In this document: piece by piece, positions 11,769 through 21,966 of the stretch
Position numbering within the stretch: position 1 is the first letter of the stretch
Layout: the number at the start of each line of letters is the position of its first letter
Source of the DNA: Asterella californica
Lineage: Eukaryota; Streptophyta; Marchantiopsida; Marchantiales; Aytoniaceae
Assembly: GCA_036924285.1 (NCBI GenBank)
Contig: JAYKYS010000001.1
Coordinates: 6,721,501-6,785,500 of the forward strand
DNA: 64,000 bases
Direction: 5' to 3'
Notes under the pieces: generated by a model
Told to the model about the DNA's origin: nothing
The model's database searches: none
The model's input: only the letters and a program-made list of their open reading frames with translations
Made by a program: the position numbers and the translations under genes

Positions 11769-11995
11769 TGTTGATTTAGTACCAAGCTCTAGTAGATCGA
11801 CGACTAACATTAGCTGGAGTAGCTAAGGTAGTTATAGTTAGTTAGAGGGCTAACCTACCATTAAGGTTTTCCTTGTACTCACCCCTACTATATATATATG
11901 GAGAAGCAAAGCCTCTCTCATCTCATTTCTATTTTATTTTCTTGTCTACTCGCTCTCTCTTCTTGGACTGTCCTCGAAGTATCGATCTTTCTACA
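11769..11995 (+). repeat. Element L: copia 5' LTR
   Basis: A 227-bp LTR-like block from TGTTGATTTAG to CTTTCTACA, placed directly before an initiator-Met primer-binding site. It contains a TATA box at 11888-11899 and ends TG...CA as expected. The matching 3' LTR is not in the window, so the left edge is inferred from the TG and from the end of the neighbouring repeat. Confidence 0.7.
11888..11899 (+). promoter_or_regulatory. TATA box of LTR L
   Basis: Reads ctatatatatat, about 97 nt before the end of the LTR, followed by a CT-rich stretch. This is typical of small plant copia LTRs. Confidence 0.6.
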
Positions 11996-12007
11996 TGGTA
12001 TCAGAGC
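11996..12007 (+). other. Primer-binding site, initiator tRNA-Met type
   Basis: TGGTATCAGAGC directly abuts the LTR end. This is the common plant copia primer-binding site complementary to the 3' end of initiator tRNA-Met. Confidence 0.9.
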
Positions 12008-12647
12008 AATAGAGAGCGTGTGTCCATAGCTGATGAGCAAGATGGAATTTGTGCATGGAGAAGTACAGGAGAGAGAAGCTAGAGTTGTGCATGATGTCGA
12101 ACACTAGCTTGTTGATGCGTTCAGGTGAGACAAAACTGTTTCTTTCGCCATCAGAAACTTTGAACGCGATTTCAGAGGCTTGGACGATTTTTTTCTCGCT
12201 GATATTTGTCGATCAGTCTCATAAGACCTGTCTTGTTCAAAAGGTGCGAATTGTGTACTCGCCAAGTTTCAGTGGATTTGGAGGTTTCCAGTGACAGATT
12301 TTCAATTGGATTTTTTTTGCCCAAAATGAAACTTTTAGGACTTGAGTCCAAAAGAATTATTGGTCCGATTAGTAAAATTTTGTAAAATTTGCAAAATTGC
12401 AAGTGGTCGCATCCCAATTGCTGATTCATTTGGTCTAGTTTTGATCTTTCTTGGTGTGTTGTCTCGATATTTTTACCCGCTAACTAGTTTTCGCGAACAA
12501 GTTCTTCTTCATTCTCGCTGCAAGAGGTGACTGCGGAGTTGTCTTGTTGTGACTTATGACAACTCTTGATCGCGAGGTGTGAGCGGACAAGTTCTGTGGA
12601 GGTATGTGAGGTTTTCTACGTATAGAACAATGCAATTTATTGCAGCT

Positions 12648-13213
12648 ATGGCGGAGTTCGTATCTTTGATTACTGGAGAGAAGCTCGACAAGAAAAACTA
12701 CCAAGTGTGGAAGTTCCAGATGATGACTTTCCTACAGAGACAAGATCTATGGGATCTTATCTATTATCACTGAGGAGGAGAAAGCACTGATGTATCCATT
12801 TTTGACCAAAATTCAAGAAGTGGAAAAAGTGATCTTATCAGACGATTCACTACATCGCGCTGACAGTCTCAGCATCGATGATTGGTCACATTCAAGACTG
12901 TGATACGTCCAAGAAAGCATGGGATGCACTTGCACCTCTATTTCAATCCAGAACAGAGGCGCAGAAGCTGCAATTGTTGCAGCAATGAAGAAGAGGTCGA
13001 TGTGCATCAACGACTACGTGAACCATGTCAAGCAGCTCGTGGATCAACTAACTTTTGTCAAAGTCGAGATTGATCCCACTGTCTTGATCAAGGCCACATT
13101 GCAAGGACTGCCTGCAGAGTACAAACAGTTCATAACATTGATTTCAACCAGAGAATCCTTTCTGCGATTTGATGAACTTGTTCCTATGATGTTCGGAGAG
13201 GAGTGCGCTTATT
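12648..13213 (+). pseudogene. gag: Copia Gag (UBN2-type) fragment
   Basis: The start ATG at 12648 opens MAEFVSLITGEKL, then YQVWKFQM, the usual N-terminus of copia Gag. It then needs two or three frame changes (about 12765, 12840 and 12985) to read the rest of the UBN2 pattern: GHIQDCDTSKKAWDAL, then MKKRSMCINDYVNHVKQL, KATLQGLPAEYKQF and FDELVPMMFGEE. The copia zinc knuckle, protease, integrase and RT are absent. At about 13214 the sequence changes into gypsy RT. The leader at 12008-12647 holds no convincing gene. Confidence 0.8.
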
Positions 13214-14282
13214 TTGAAGGAGGTGACTCTAGAGACTCATCGGATCGAATTGGAGGAGAACGCAAGACCAATTCGACAGAAACAGAGAAGAGTCAATCCT
13301 ACCACGGCAATGCTGGTCAAGGAGGAGATAGACAAGTTGAAAGAGGCAAGTTTCATCTACGAGGTGGTGAACTCGGAATGGGTTTCACTCATTGTGATTG
13401 TCAAGAAGAAGAATGGTAAGCTGCGAGTGTGCATGGACTATAAGAAGCTGAATGCATTACCAAGAAGGATTATTATCCTCTATCATTTATAGATGAGATT
13501 TTGGAGGAAGTTGCTAGTCATGAGTGGTACAGCTTTGGTGATGGTTATAGTAGATATAACCACATCAAGATAGCACAGGAGTACCAACAGTTGACTACTT
13601 TCACTACTCCTTGGGGAACATTTGCATTTAGGGTGATGTCATTCGAACTATGTAATGCTCCGGCCATGTTTCAGAGGTTCATGAACAAGGTGTTTGAACC
13701 ATTCATAGGGAAGTTTGTTCGTGATTTCATTGACGATTTTTGTGTGTACGGAAGAAAAGAGGATCACTTTGATCATGTGATCAAAGTTTTGCACCGGTTG
13801 GAGCAAGCCAACGCTTCTCTAAATCCAGAGAAGTGCATCTTTGGTTGCGAAGAAGGTCTGTTGTTAAGACACATCATTTCCAAGAATGAGATAGCGGTAG
13901 ATCCTGAGATGGTGAAGAAGATTGTGGATCTTCCATTTCTGATCAACTTGACAAAGTTGAGACAATTTCTTGGCATAGTTGGATATTATCGTAGGTTTGT
14001 CTTTTCCTTCTCAAACAAAGCAATAGCTTTGACTATGTACATGAAGAAGAGAGTTGATTTTGACTTGATAATGCATGATCAGAAGACAAAGAAAGCATTT
14101 GAGGCATTGGTGACAGCTCCTATACTTGCTAAACCTGAGTGGAGTAAAGCATTTATTCTGTATATGGATGCCTCCAATGTAGCAACCGGATGTACATTAA
14201 GTCAGTTAGATGAAGATGGGCATGATCATCCTATAGCTTATGCTAGTAGGCAGATGGTTCTAGCAGAGAAGAATTACTACGT
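13214..14282 (+). pseudogene. pol: Element B: D-family RT/RNase H fragment fused to copia gag
   Basis: Starts inside the RT linker (EVTLETHRIELEENARP) and runs through the RT palm (FIDDFCVYG near 13731) into RNase H (DASNVATGCTLSQL), closely matching D's pol at 38327-39415 and 17250-17398. A 1-nt deletion near 13453 breaks the frame after KKLNA. It ends at 14282, where G is inserted; the last bases ACGT should be G's left target copy. The other half lies beyond the window. The left junction with copia gag has no LTR or duplication, which suggests template switching or illegitimate joining. Confidence 0.85.
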
Positions 14283-14728
14283 TGTCGAGGAGAGTCCTTC
14301 TCAAGAAGGGCGAGCCTTCTGACTATGATAAATCACGAGGTAGGAGTAGACATCGAATACCAAGACAAGAGCCACGGCATGTAGTATACAATGGCTGAAG
14401 TCACCCACATAGACTACTCTCTGACTATAGGTCACTTGCTATTTTACTGATCAAGTCTCAGGAGACAGATCCACCTTCAGACACAACAGATAAGAGAAAC
14501 CTGAACTCACGATGATTTATTTCTCTTCCAAACACACTCAATAGTCCTCTACATATATCAGTTTACAACCTATCTCTACTCAACTCCTCATGTTGATCAC
14601 CGCAGATGCCAAACAGCCAATTCCCACTCAACTAGTCTTCTCTCCAGCAGATTTCTCTCCAAAATCTACAACCGATGAAGATCTGAAACCCCAACGCCTT
14701 GTATCCCTTCTTACAACAGCTTCAGCAC
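14283..14728 (-). repeat. G 3' LTR, distal part
   Basis: Starts tgtcgaggagag (LTR end ...CTCTCCTCGACA on the element strand) and matches 61219-61648. It is cut at 14728 by insertion of D, whose GCAC target duplication is 14725-14728 and 44595-44598. Confidence 0.9.
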
Positions 14729-15642
14729 TGTAAACCCTTCACGATCCCATCGATCAACTACCCCCCCCCAACCTCTCAACCTCCACGATCGTCATCGATG
14801 AATCTGCAAATGTCGGGCCTGTCTCTCACTCAGGGGTCACCTCTGATGGCTTTGATGAAAGCACACCATGAACTTGAAGGAAAAATGCTAAGTTCACTCA
14901 TTCATACACCCACAAACTTATCACTAAAAATCTCCGTAACCTCATCAACTAAAAATCCTCCATTCTAACGACGTCTCTCAAGTTCTCACATGCTAAAAAT
15001 ATCCCACACTCTCTATATTACTCAAGTTGTCATTACGACGATGTGAAAACAAGGATGAGGAGCTCTTCTCTACTCCTCTATTTATACATTCTAGGTTTTT
15101 ACTTTGGTACCCCCGGTAACTCAACAGTAACTACTTTTACAAGGTTTTACTAAGATGTTACTTAAGGTAAAAGCATTAATCACATGGGTTTTTTATCCTT
15201 TCACATGGGCTTATTCCTTCAAAGTAAACAACTTCTAGAAGGATTCTGGAATATTCTCAAGGAATCTCGAATTTCCACCCCCCCTCTACACTAGGACCCA
15301 CTAAAAAGAAAACATGTGGAATCTCTTCTTGTTTTTAATGCCCACAAAGTCCACAACTTTAATCCAACCACTAATATCAAGTCAAAAAGGAGATAAGGGA
15401 TACTTTCCACCTCCTTTCTACCTTTTAGACAAGATGACAAGATAGTAGTGCTCACTCTTTAGCAAATATCTGATTTCTGCCAAAAGTACAGCTAAGTTTA
15501 ACCATAACTAACTTTAGCTAGTTATGACTAACTTGATACCTCCTTAAAGTACTTGGACATCAAATAAACATTCTCAACACTTAGTTATAACTAAATAACT
15601 TACTAATTGACAAACTTCCTATGTGTAACATAGGTCGTTACA
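14729..15642 (-). repeat. D 3' LTR
   Basis: 914 bp, nearly identical to 43684-44594. Its TATA box (TATAAATAG on the minus strand) is at 15078-15086. It is followed on the inside by the polypurine tract CGGGGGTAAAA (15643-15653). Confidence 0.93.
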
Positions 15643-15655
15643 TTTTACCCCCGGA

Positions 15656-17398
15656 CTAAATTTTTGCTCCGTCCTCGGAGTGAAGAGAGAACTTTCGTCG
15701 ATGAAACATCTTCAACTTGTCATGATTGACCCGATCGAATCTCCTTCCTCCCAACTCCTGAAGGTCATATGTGAAGTTGCTCCACACCTTATCTACAACA
15801 AAAGGACCAAAATATCTAGGAAGAAACTTCTTCCTAGCCCTCTTGAATCTGATAGCATCATACAACATTACCCAATCTCCGACTTGAAAAGGTTTTACCT
15901 CCCTCTTGCCCAATTGTTTATCGTAACTCTTCTTTTGATACGCTTGAGCTCGTTCCATCCGGATCATTGCTACCGCTCGGGTCTCTTCCAACTCCATGAG
16001 TTGCTCCCTTCTTGATCTGACCACGTCTTCTCCTCTCGACCTCTTCAACTTTCGTAGAATAATTTGGAAAATATCCAATTCGAATTGGATCGGCAACTTG
16101 GACTCCACTCCATAAACCAGTCAAAATGGGGAGTACCCAGTAGAAGTCTTTGTTGTCGTTCGATACTCTCATAAGATGGCATGTAGCCTCTTATCCCAAG
16201 TATGTTTCGCAGTCTCAACACCAGCGTCTTTGGCGAGCATCATACAAAGTGTAAGATTGGTCTTCTCCGCAAGACCATTAGCATTTGGTTTGTATGAGGT
16301 CGTTACTCGTGGCTTGATAGAAAAGTGTTGTAGCATAGCAGTAGTCATGCTCCCTACAAACTTTCCTCCTCTATCTGAGACCAACTCTAATGGACATCCA
16401 AATCTTGTGATGATCCTCTCCCATAGGAATCTACCGACTTCTGTTTCATTGGTCTCTCTCAAAGGTCTAGCCTCTACCCACTTAGTACAATAGTCACTGG
16501 CAACTACGATGTATCTATTGCCTCGAGGTGTCTTATTAAGAGGACCTACAAAGTCAATACCCCACTTCTCAAATGGTCCTAACACGGGAATTGATCTTAA
16601 CGGAGGTGTTCTAGTAGACTTCAGAGCAAATGCTTGACATACGTCACAAGTTTTGCAATAGTCTAAACACTCTTTGAAAATCCCTCTCCAGTGATAACCC
16701 GCATCCAAAATCTTGAAGGCTGTTATCTTACCAGCAAAGTGACCTCCGCAAACAGTTCCGTCGTGAAACTCGTGCATTAGCTTGAACGTCTCCTTCTGAC
16801 CAACTGCTCTCCTTAGTAACCCATCTGCTCCTTGATGAAACAGAATTCCCTCCACCATTGTGTAAGGTTTGCATCTCTTGATCAACGCGTTACGTTCTCG
16901 AGTATGCATACCTTCTGGAAAAGAGCCATCTGCAAGAAAACTCCAGATTTCCTTGTACTCGTCCGGTATCTCCTCGATGCTTGTGATGGTCATCAGATGC
17001 TCGTCTGGAAATGAATCATCAAACGGTTCTTCTCTCTCATCATCATAAGCCCTCGACAAAAGATCAGCATTCGCATGTTTTTTCTCTGGTCTATCTTCGA
17101 TCACGTAATCGTATTCTGTTAGAAGAATCTTCTAACGAGCAATACGACCTTCGGCATTAGGCTTATTAAAGATATACTTTAAAGCATTGTGATCTGTGAC
17201 TATGGAAAATTTCCCTCCTAGCAAGTAGTGTCGAAATTTTTTCAATCCAAAGATCACTGCTAATCCTTCTCGTTCAGTCACGGAGTAATTCTTCTCCGCT
17301 GGAATCATATGCCTACTAGCATAAGCTATATGATGATCATGCCCATCTCCATCTAACTGACTTAATGTACATCCGATTGCTACATTGGAGGCATCCGT
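15656..17398 (-). pseudogene. pol: D Pol: RNase H end and integrase
   Basis: One minus frame with nonsense codons near 17132 (TAG), 16169 (TGA) and 16110 (TGA). In order it shows RNase H (DASNVAIGCTLSQL, then EREGLAVIFGLKKFRHYL and TDHNAL); an integrase zinc domain (HEFHDGTVCGGH and CKTCDVC); the catalytic core with D in GIDFVGP, D in SDRGGKF and E in NGLAEKTN; and a C-terminal GPF motif (RYFGPFVVDKV). There is no chromodomain. The TAG falls where a Trp codon is expected (AR-W-KI), consistent with TGG to TAG. The RT half is at 38327-39415 on the other side of E. Confidence 0.9.
15667..15680 (-). other. D pre-polypurine-tract hairpin
   Basis: CTCCG-AGGA-CGGAG on the minus strand forms a perfect 5-bp stem, overlapping the last codons of integrase and 14 nt before the polypurine tract. 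It matches in position, but not sequence, the hairpins of A, E, F, G and H. Because it is short and within coding sequence, it may be chance. Confidence 0.4.
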
Positions 17399-17547
17399 TA
17401 TCGTATAACGTGTTTTTCTGTCTAAGAATACACGGGGTATATGGCTGTGCAGAGGTATGTGGATTGACAAGGTTGGATCTAGATCTGGATGTTTCCACTC
17501 AAATGTTTCACTATCTATTCTTCTAGCCCGAGTGACCTTGTACCCGC
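17399..17547 (-). repeat. E 3' LTR, terminal 149 bp
   Basis: Matches 35918-36066 over all 149 bases by length. The terminal CA has become TA in both E LTRs (the J LTR retains ACGACA). A is inserted after CCGC. Confidence 0.93.
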
Positions 17548-19022
17548 TGTCCTGTTGTGGGACCAGTTAGTATGTAAATTACGCGTATAAGTGCGTTTTG
17601 CACATAATTGTAGAAGTTGTAAAGTAATTGGATCTAAAACATTGCTCTTATGAGCTTAGAATGCACTATTATCTGCTGGGGGTCTCCACGGGGCAGAAAA
17701 GGACAAGGTTGAGTCCTTTAGCTTCCCATTGGTCCACCCAAAAGTGAAGATAACTTGTCTTCTACCTAAGTGTGCGCTCTGGGAGGTTCGGGGCACTTTG
17801 ACGAGGGATTTTGAAAATCAGAGGGCATGGGCGGAGAGCTCTCGACGGGAGGAGCAATCTGACCACAAATTTCACTCGATTTGGAGGTCCAGGGCATACG
17901 TTATGGCGATTTGAAGTTCATAGAGTGATGAGAGTACAAGAGTTTCTCTTCCGATTGTAAGATTAAGGGGTTTGAGTGATTGAGCCGTCAGATTGAGACC
18001 AGATTTCATGGGCTTGTAGTCTGTCAGCTGCTGAAGCTCTGACCACAAATTTCACCACCGGATGTTGTGCAGATTGAGCGCAATGGCGATTTGAAGGCGA
18101 CGAGGTGCAGAAAGCTGTCAATCTAAAGCAGCGAGTTTGCAGATTTATGGAGGACGATCAGAACGGTCAAATCGGCTCAAATTTCCTGTGTAGTGAGTTT
18201 ACCTTCTGAATTGATAGCACAAGAAGTTGGAGTGGAAGTGGACGGTTCATTTAGTCGAAGAAGCTTCTGTCCTGAATCTGAGATTGGAAGTGCGTGTTAG
18301 TTTCTGTGGATTTGTGTTAATTGTGGGAGGAGATCTAGCCGTCAGATCTTCCTGAAATTTGACCTGCAAGTAGAGATTTTAGTATCCTACCTACGTGGCA
18401 AGTTTGAGAGGAGACTGAGCTGTAGATCTGTATCTATCATGTGTGAAAGTTCGCTGGTTTTTCTGCCGAGTTGTATCGGCAACGATATCTACTCTAGGTC
18501 TCGAGTTGTCAGCGGCAGCTGGCTGAAAAGTATCCAGTGCGACATTTGTATTGCTTTGGGGAGTATTCTAGGCGTAGATATGACTTTAGCGACCTACGTT
18601 GTATCCACGTCATGTGGTTGTTAGGTTCGCACTCAACGTGGCAAAGTGCGATCTTTGACCTGTAGAGTCGACTACCTGTCTAGCCTAGTCTCCGGTTTTT
18701 GGGACACGTTACGGTGCATGCATTAGAACCTTTCACCCAGAAGACCCACACGTGGATGAGTATGACGGCACCAAACATGCGATGTGCATGTGTGCCACCT
18801 CATCGGTCCGTGAGGCTTGGGTTGCTTGGTTAGGGAGCTTGCACCTATCCTTGTTTTGTGTTCGAAACTTTTAAGCAAAGGGGAGTGACCTGTGTGGGGG
18901 CATTCGATCTGGAGAAAAATCCAAGAGATTGTTCGTGGAGAGATCGTGGTGATCCTATGAGATTGAATCAGAGTTTTATGGATCGAGATACCTTTGTAGT
19001 TGGAGTGCACATGTTGTGAGAG

Positions 19023-19238
19023 ATGGACGAAGGACTCTACTTACCGCCCAGATTCCCTTTTCGAAACCCTTTCTCGATTAAACTGATGTATATGGAACGA
19101 GTTCACTTTCAACAGTTTCTGATAGGATCCTTCGGGCATAACTTTACCGCGCAAGTCATGCTCTCGCCTGTCCCTGTGATCTTACCTGTTGTCACTTACG
19201 ACCAAGAATGGGATCTCACCGTCTTTATCCTCATCTAA
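19023..19238 (+). CDS. LTR small protein a (71 aa), A 5' LTR copy
   Basis: ATG ORF of 71 codons, sense to the LTR and upstream of the primer-binding site. It has the same length as the J copy and the same length as the E copy counted from its second Met. Conserved points are NPFSIKL, HFQQFLIGSFG, VMLSPVPVILPVVTY and DLTVFILI. It is followed after 6 nt by ORF b. It is identical to 27098-27313 in the 3' LTR. The protein is small with a hydrophobic C-terminus; there is no signal peptide or clear membrane helix. Possible roles include an accessory factor or a translated leader ORF; neither is shown. Confidence 0.75.
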   Translation: MDEGLYLPPRFPFRNPFSIKLMYMERVHFQQFLIGSFGHNFTAQVMLSPVPVILPVVTYDQEWDLTVFILI

Positions 19239-19244
19239 CGAAGG

Positions 19245-19448
19245 ATGGATCTAAATCAGCTCCCTCCTGTAAACTTTAACACCCAGTGCGAGATAAGACA
19301 CATCTGTCGACCCAAAGCCATGTACGAAGCCCTAGTAGTGAGAAACTTCGGAGAAGAATACTACCGAGAGATCATGTCATCACATATCCCGTTTGTCGTG
19401 CCCATGATCATCCAACGTTTTCGTGTAGTTATCTTGACCCTTTACTGA
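19245..19448 (+). CDS. LTR small protein b (67 aa), A 5' LTR copy
   Basis: ATG ORF of 67 codons starting 6 nt after the stop of ORF a. Like its E and J relatives it begins MDLN, has IRHICRPK, then RNFGEEYY, IMSS, IPFVVPMII and ends RFRVVILTLY. The 3' LTR copy differs by one residue (R to H near the end). Its pairing with ORF a in three LTR families suggests the two products act together. Confidence 0.75.
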   Translation: MDLNQLPPVNFNTQCEIRHICRPKAMYEALVVRNFGEEYYREIMSSHIPFVVPMIIQRFRVVILTLY

Positions 19449-19583
19449 GAGAGAAAGTACTTAGTTATCGAGGAAGTTAGAGAGAAATCTACGAGATACT
19501 AGTCGCTCTGCTGTGCATCGATCGTTAACCACAGCTAGAAGGTACGCCCTTGCTCAAAGGAAAAGCTCTCGCTACGACATATT

Positions 19584-19601
19584 TGGTGCTTCCACTGAGA
19601 G
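19584..19601 (+). other. A primer-binding site, tRNA-Thr type
   Basis: TGGTGCTTCCACTGAGAG, 4 nt after the LTR end. The complement ends GGAAGCACCA, which fits the plant tRNA-Thr 3' end as I remember it. G uses the same site. Confidence 0.75.
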
Positions 19602-19647
19602 CACGCTTTGAGGTGGTTGAGTGAGTTGTTGCCGAGGAGCGTCAAGT

Positions 19648-21966
19648 ATGAATCTTCCCGAAGCAATGGGGACGAGTGGAGGAGGAGCGGACGATCTGCT
19701 TCGGGCATTGACGATGTTGTTGAGACAACAACAAGGAGGCGATGTTGGGGAGCAGAAGTCTACAAGAGCTCTACAAGCGGTGGTGAAGAAGTTGGGGAGG
19801 TTCGATGGAAGGAACATCACGAAGTATGTTCGGGAGTATATTTGTGAGATGGAGGTAAATCGTGTGCCTGAGACAGAGATGATTTCTAGTTTCGAGTTGG
19901 CTGTGATACCTGAGATCCGTAGTCAAGTGACAAAGTTGAAGGATGCACGTACGAGTTCTTGGGAGGAGTATGAGCAGAGGTTGAAGAGTGAATTTTTTGA
20001 TGATGATGCGGATAGAGTAACCAAGAGAACATTCTTGGAGTGGATAGAGCAGCGTCCGGGGAATGAGATGACGCCAAATGAGTTGCTGCGTGAGTTTGAG
20101 AAACGGTTCTGTCAATTGTCTCCATCCGAGAGGACAACGCTTGACTTAAGGAAGACAGAACTTTTTCTAGAAGCTGCTGATGAAAATCTAGAGGACAAGC
20201 TTTTCTTGATGTTAGCAGACAAGGGAGAAGAAGGAGGAGTGAGCACAGACTGGCGAAAGGTAGAGGAAGCTGTTACTATTCTCACGAAGCAGAAACGTGG
20301 AAGAGGTAGAGCTGCAACCTTGAGGTCCGATGTCTCTTTAGCTCCATTGCCTAAGCCTGCCAATAGCAAGATTGAAGATTCTGCAATCGATGAGTTGGTT
20401 AAGGGTCTGAGAGAGTTGAGGATAGAGATGGCAGAGCTAAAGCATAGTCGAAGTCCTGGTGATACCAATGCATCTTCAACTAGCAGAAATTTTGTTAGAA
20501 GATGTATCTGGTGTGACAGTACTGAACACCAACGTCGGGATTGTGAGGAGTTTTCCGAGGCTCTCAGAACCGGAGTCGTGAATTTTAGAGATGAAAAAAT
20601 TCATCTCGCCCAAACTGGTGCGCCGTTGGGTACCAACTTTGGTAAGGGAGGAATGAAGAGTTTGGTGAGAGGTCAGGTTGGTATAGCTACGGCGATACGC
20701 ACGATAGAGCCAGAAACATTTGCGATTGAAGTAGATGTACCGATTGTAGCAGCTGTTAAGAGCGATGTAGTTGAAGTTCCACGAGAAGTAATGTTACGAG
20801 GTGCGGAGGCAATTCGCCGCATTACTGGATGGGATGATCCTGTAGAGACAGGGTGTGTCAAAGCTTACCTGGTACAAGAGAAGCATGTAAGCTGGCAGGA
20901 TGCGATTGTGGAAGAGAAAAGGAGACGTGATGATGATGTTGCTGATCCGGAGGAGGCTACAAGGAGAGCCAGAGCCACGAAGAGGAGAGGGCAACAAGAG
21001 ACATCACCTTCTGATATCCCTTCGACGTCTCAAGGGGCATCTACATCTGAACCTATGGTCGATGTTCCTATTTATGACACGGAGATGAGAGAGAAAGGCA
21101 AAGGAGCGTCTTCAAAGGGCAAAGGTAAAGCACCGACCTACAGACTACAGTCAGATATCGAGACCACCACCAACTTGAAGGAGATTCTTGAAGAGAGAAT
21201 TTTGGATGCAAAGATAGAATTTTCCTTGCGAGAAGCCTTGGGAATAGCCAAACGTGACTTTCATGAGTTGATCATAGATGTGATCAAGAGAAAGAGGCAG
21301 ATGACTGCAGATACAGTAATGGTGAAAGCATTGGATACTGACATCACTGGGGAAGAAGATGAAGAGTTAGGTCGCGTATTTGCCCAAAAGCATGTACTAC
21401 AGGCGTCGAAAGGAAGAGAGGCAAGAGTTTCAGACTGTGCTGCAGAATATGACGACGAGAAGCAGCATGAGAGTCACTATTCTCGAGCATATTGGGCTCG
21501 TGCAACTACAGAGACAAGGGTCCGACTGGGTAACTTGTCAGAGGCTATAGTGGCATTGGTGGATCACGGTTCGGAGATTAATATCATGTCCAAAAACGTT
21601 TACGAGAAAGGGAAGTGGCCAATCGACACAGGACATGGATGGGTTCTTCGTGCTGCTAACAACCAAAGAGGTGAACTTTTTGGTGCTTGTCCAGCTGTCA
21701 AAACTCGTATAGGAGATGTAGAGATAGAACAAAACTTTTTTGTTCAGAGTGTAGCTGCTTATCCTGTGATCCTAGGTCAACCATATATTACTGCGTCTAG
21801 GATGGAGACGAAAGTAATGGACGATGGGTCTCATTATGCTCGTATTAGAAGTCAAGATGGTACGAGGGCGGTACAGTTTCTTACTGTACGTACGGGTCAT
21901 GAAAGGAACAGAGAGAAGTTAAGGGACAGTCCTTTAAGGACTGACAAAGAGTTTTCGGATTTTTAG
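19648..21966 (+). CDS. gag-pro: A Gag-protease
   Basis: The open frame begins upstream at 19621, but the first ATG is 19648 (MNLPEAMGTSGG), giving 772 residues. The capsid-like region includes VREYICEMEVNRVPE and FELAVIPEIR. A CX2CX4HX4C zinc knuckle (CIWCDSTEHQRRDC) lies near residues 285-300, followed by a conserved domain (GWDDPVETG, EFSLREALGIAKRDFHELI) shared with E, G and F. An aspartic protease near residue 638 has LVDHGSEINIM, a DHG rather than DSG/DTG motif, then VILGQPYI. It ends DF-TAG. Translation probably slips -1 at 21957-21966 to enter Pol. Confidence 0.93.
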   Translation: MNLPEAMGTSGGGADDLLRALTMLLRQQQGGDVGEQKSTRALQAVVKKLGRFDGRNITKYVREYICEMEVNRVPETEMISSFELAVIPEIRSQVTKLKDARTSSWEEYEQRLKSEFFDDDADRVTKRTFLEWIEQRPGNEMTPNELLREFEKRFCQLSPSERTTLDLRKTELFLEAADENLEDKLFLMLADKGEEGGVSTDWRKVEEAVTILTKQKRGRGRAATLRSDVSLAPLPKPANSKIEDSAIDELVKGLRELRIEMAELKHSRSPGDTNASSTSRNFVRRCIWCDSTEHQRRDCEEFSEALRTGVVNFRDEKIHLAQTGAPLGTNFGKGGMKSLVRGQVGIATAIRTIEPETFAIEVDVPIVAAVKSDVVEVPREVMLRGAEAIRRITGWDDPVETGCVKAYLVQEKHVSWQDAIVEEKRRRDDDVADPEEATRRARATKRRGQQETSPSDIPSTSQGASTSEPMVDVPIYDTEMREKGKGASSKGKGKAPTYRLQSDIETTTNLKEILEERILDAKIEFSLREALGIAKRDFHELIIDVIKRKRQMTADTVMVKALDTDITGEEDEELGRVFAQKHVLQASKGREARVSDCAAEYDDEKQHESHYSRAYWARATTETRVRLGNLSEAIVALVDHGSEINIMSKNVYEKGKWPIDTGHGWVLRAANNQRGELFGACPAVKTRIGDVEIEQNFFVQSVAAYPVILGQPYITASRMETKVMDDGSHYARIRSQDGTRAVQFLTVRTGHERNREKLRDSPLRTDKEFSDF
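21957..21966 (+). other. A protease-pol -1 frameshift site
   Basis: GGATTTTTAG: in the Gag frame GAT TTT TAG, and one base back A TTT TTA GTT enters the Pol frame, which is open from 21945. The P-site Phe tRNA can re-pair with TTT. E has GGATTTTTGA at the equivalent place with the same frame relation. Confidence 0.65.

Larger units (their letters stand above)
17548..19579 (+). repeat. A 5' LTR
   Basis: 2032 bp, TGTCCTGTTGTGG...CTACGACA. It carries small ORFs a and b near its 3' end (LTR positions 1476-1901). I found no clear TATA box at the 108-nt spacing seen in E and J. Confidence 0.95.

Noticed and set aside
14724..14728. 5-bp duplication for D
   Set aside because: AGCAC on the left would need to borrow the terminal A of the LTR on the right; with TG...CA ends only GCAC is shared.
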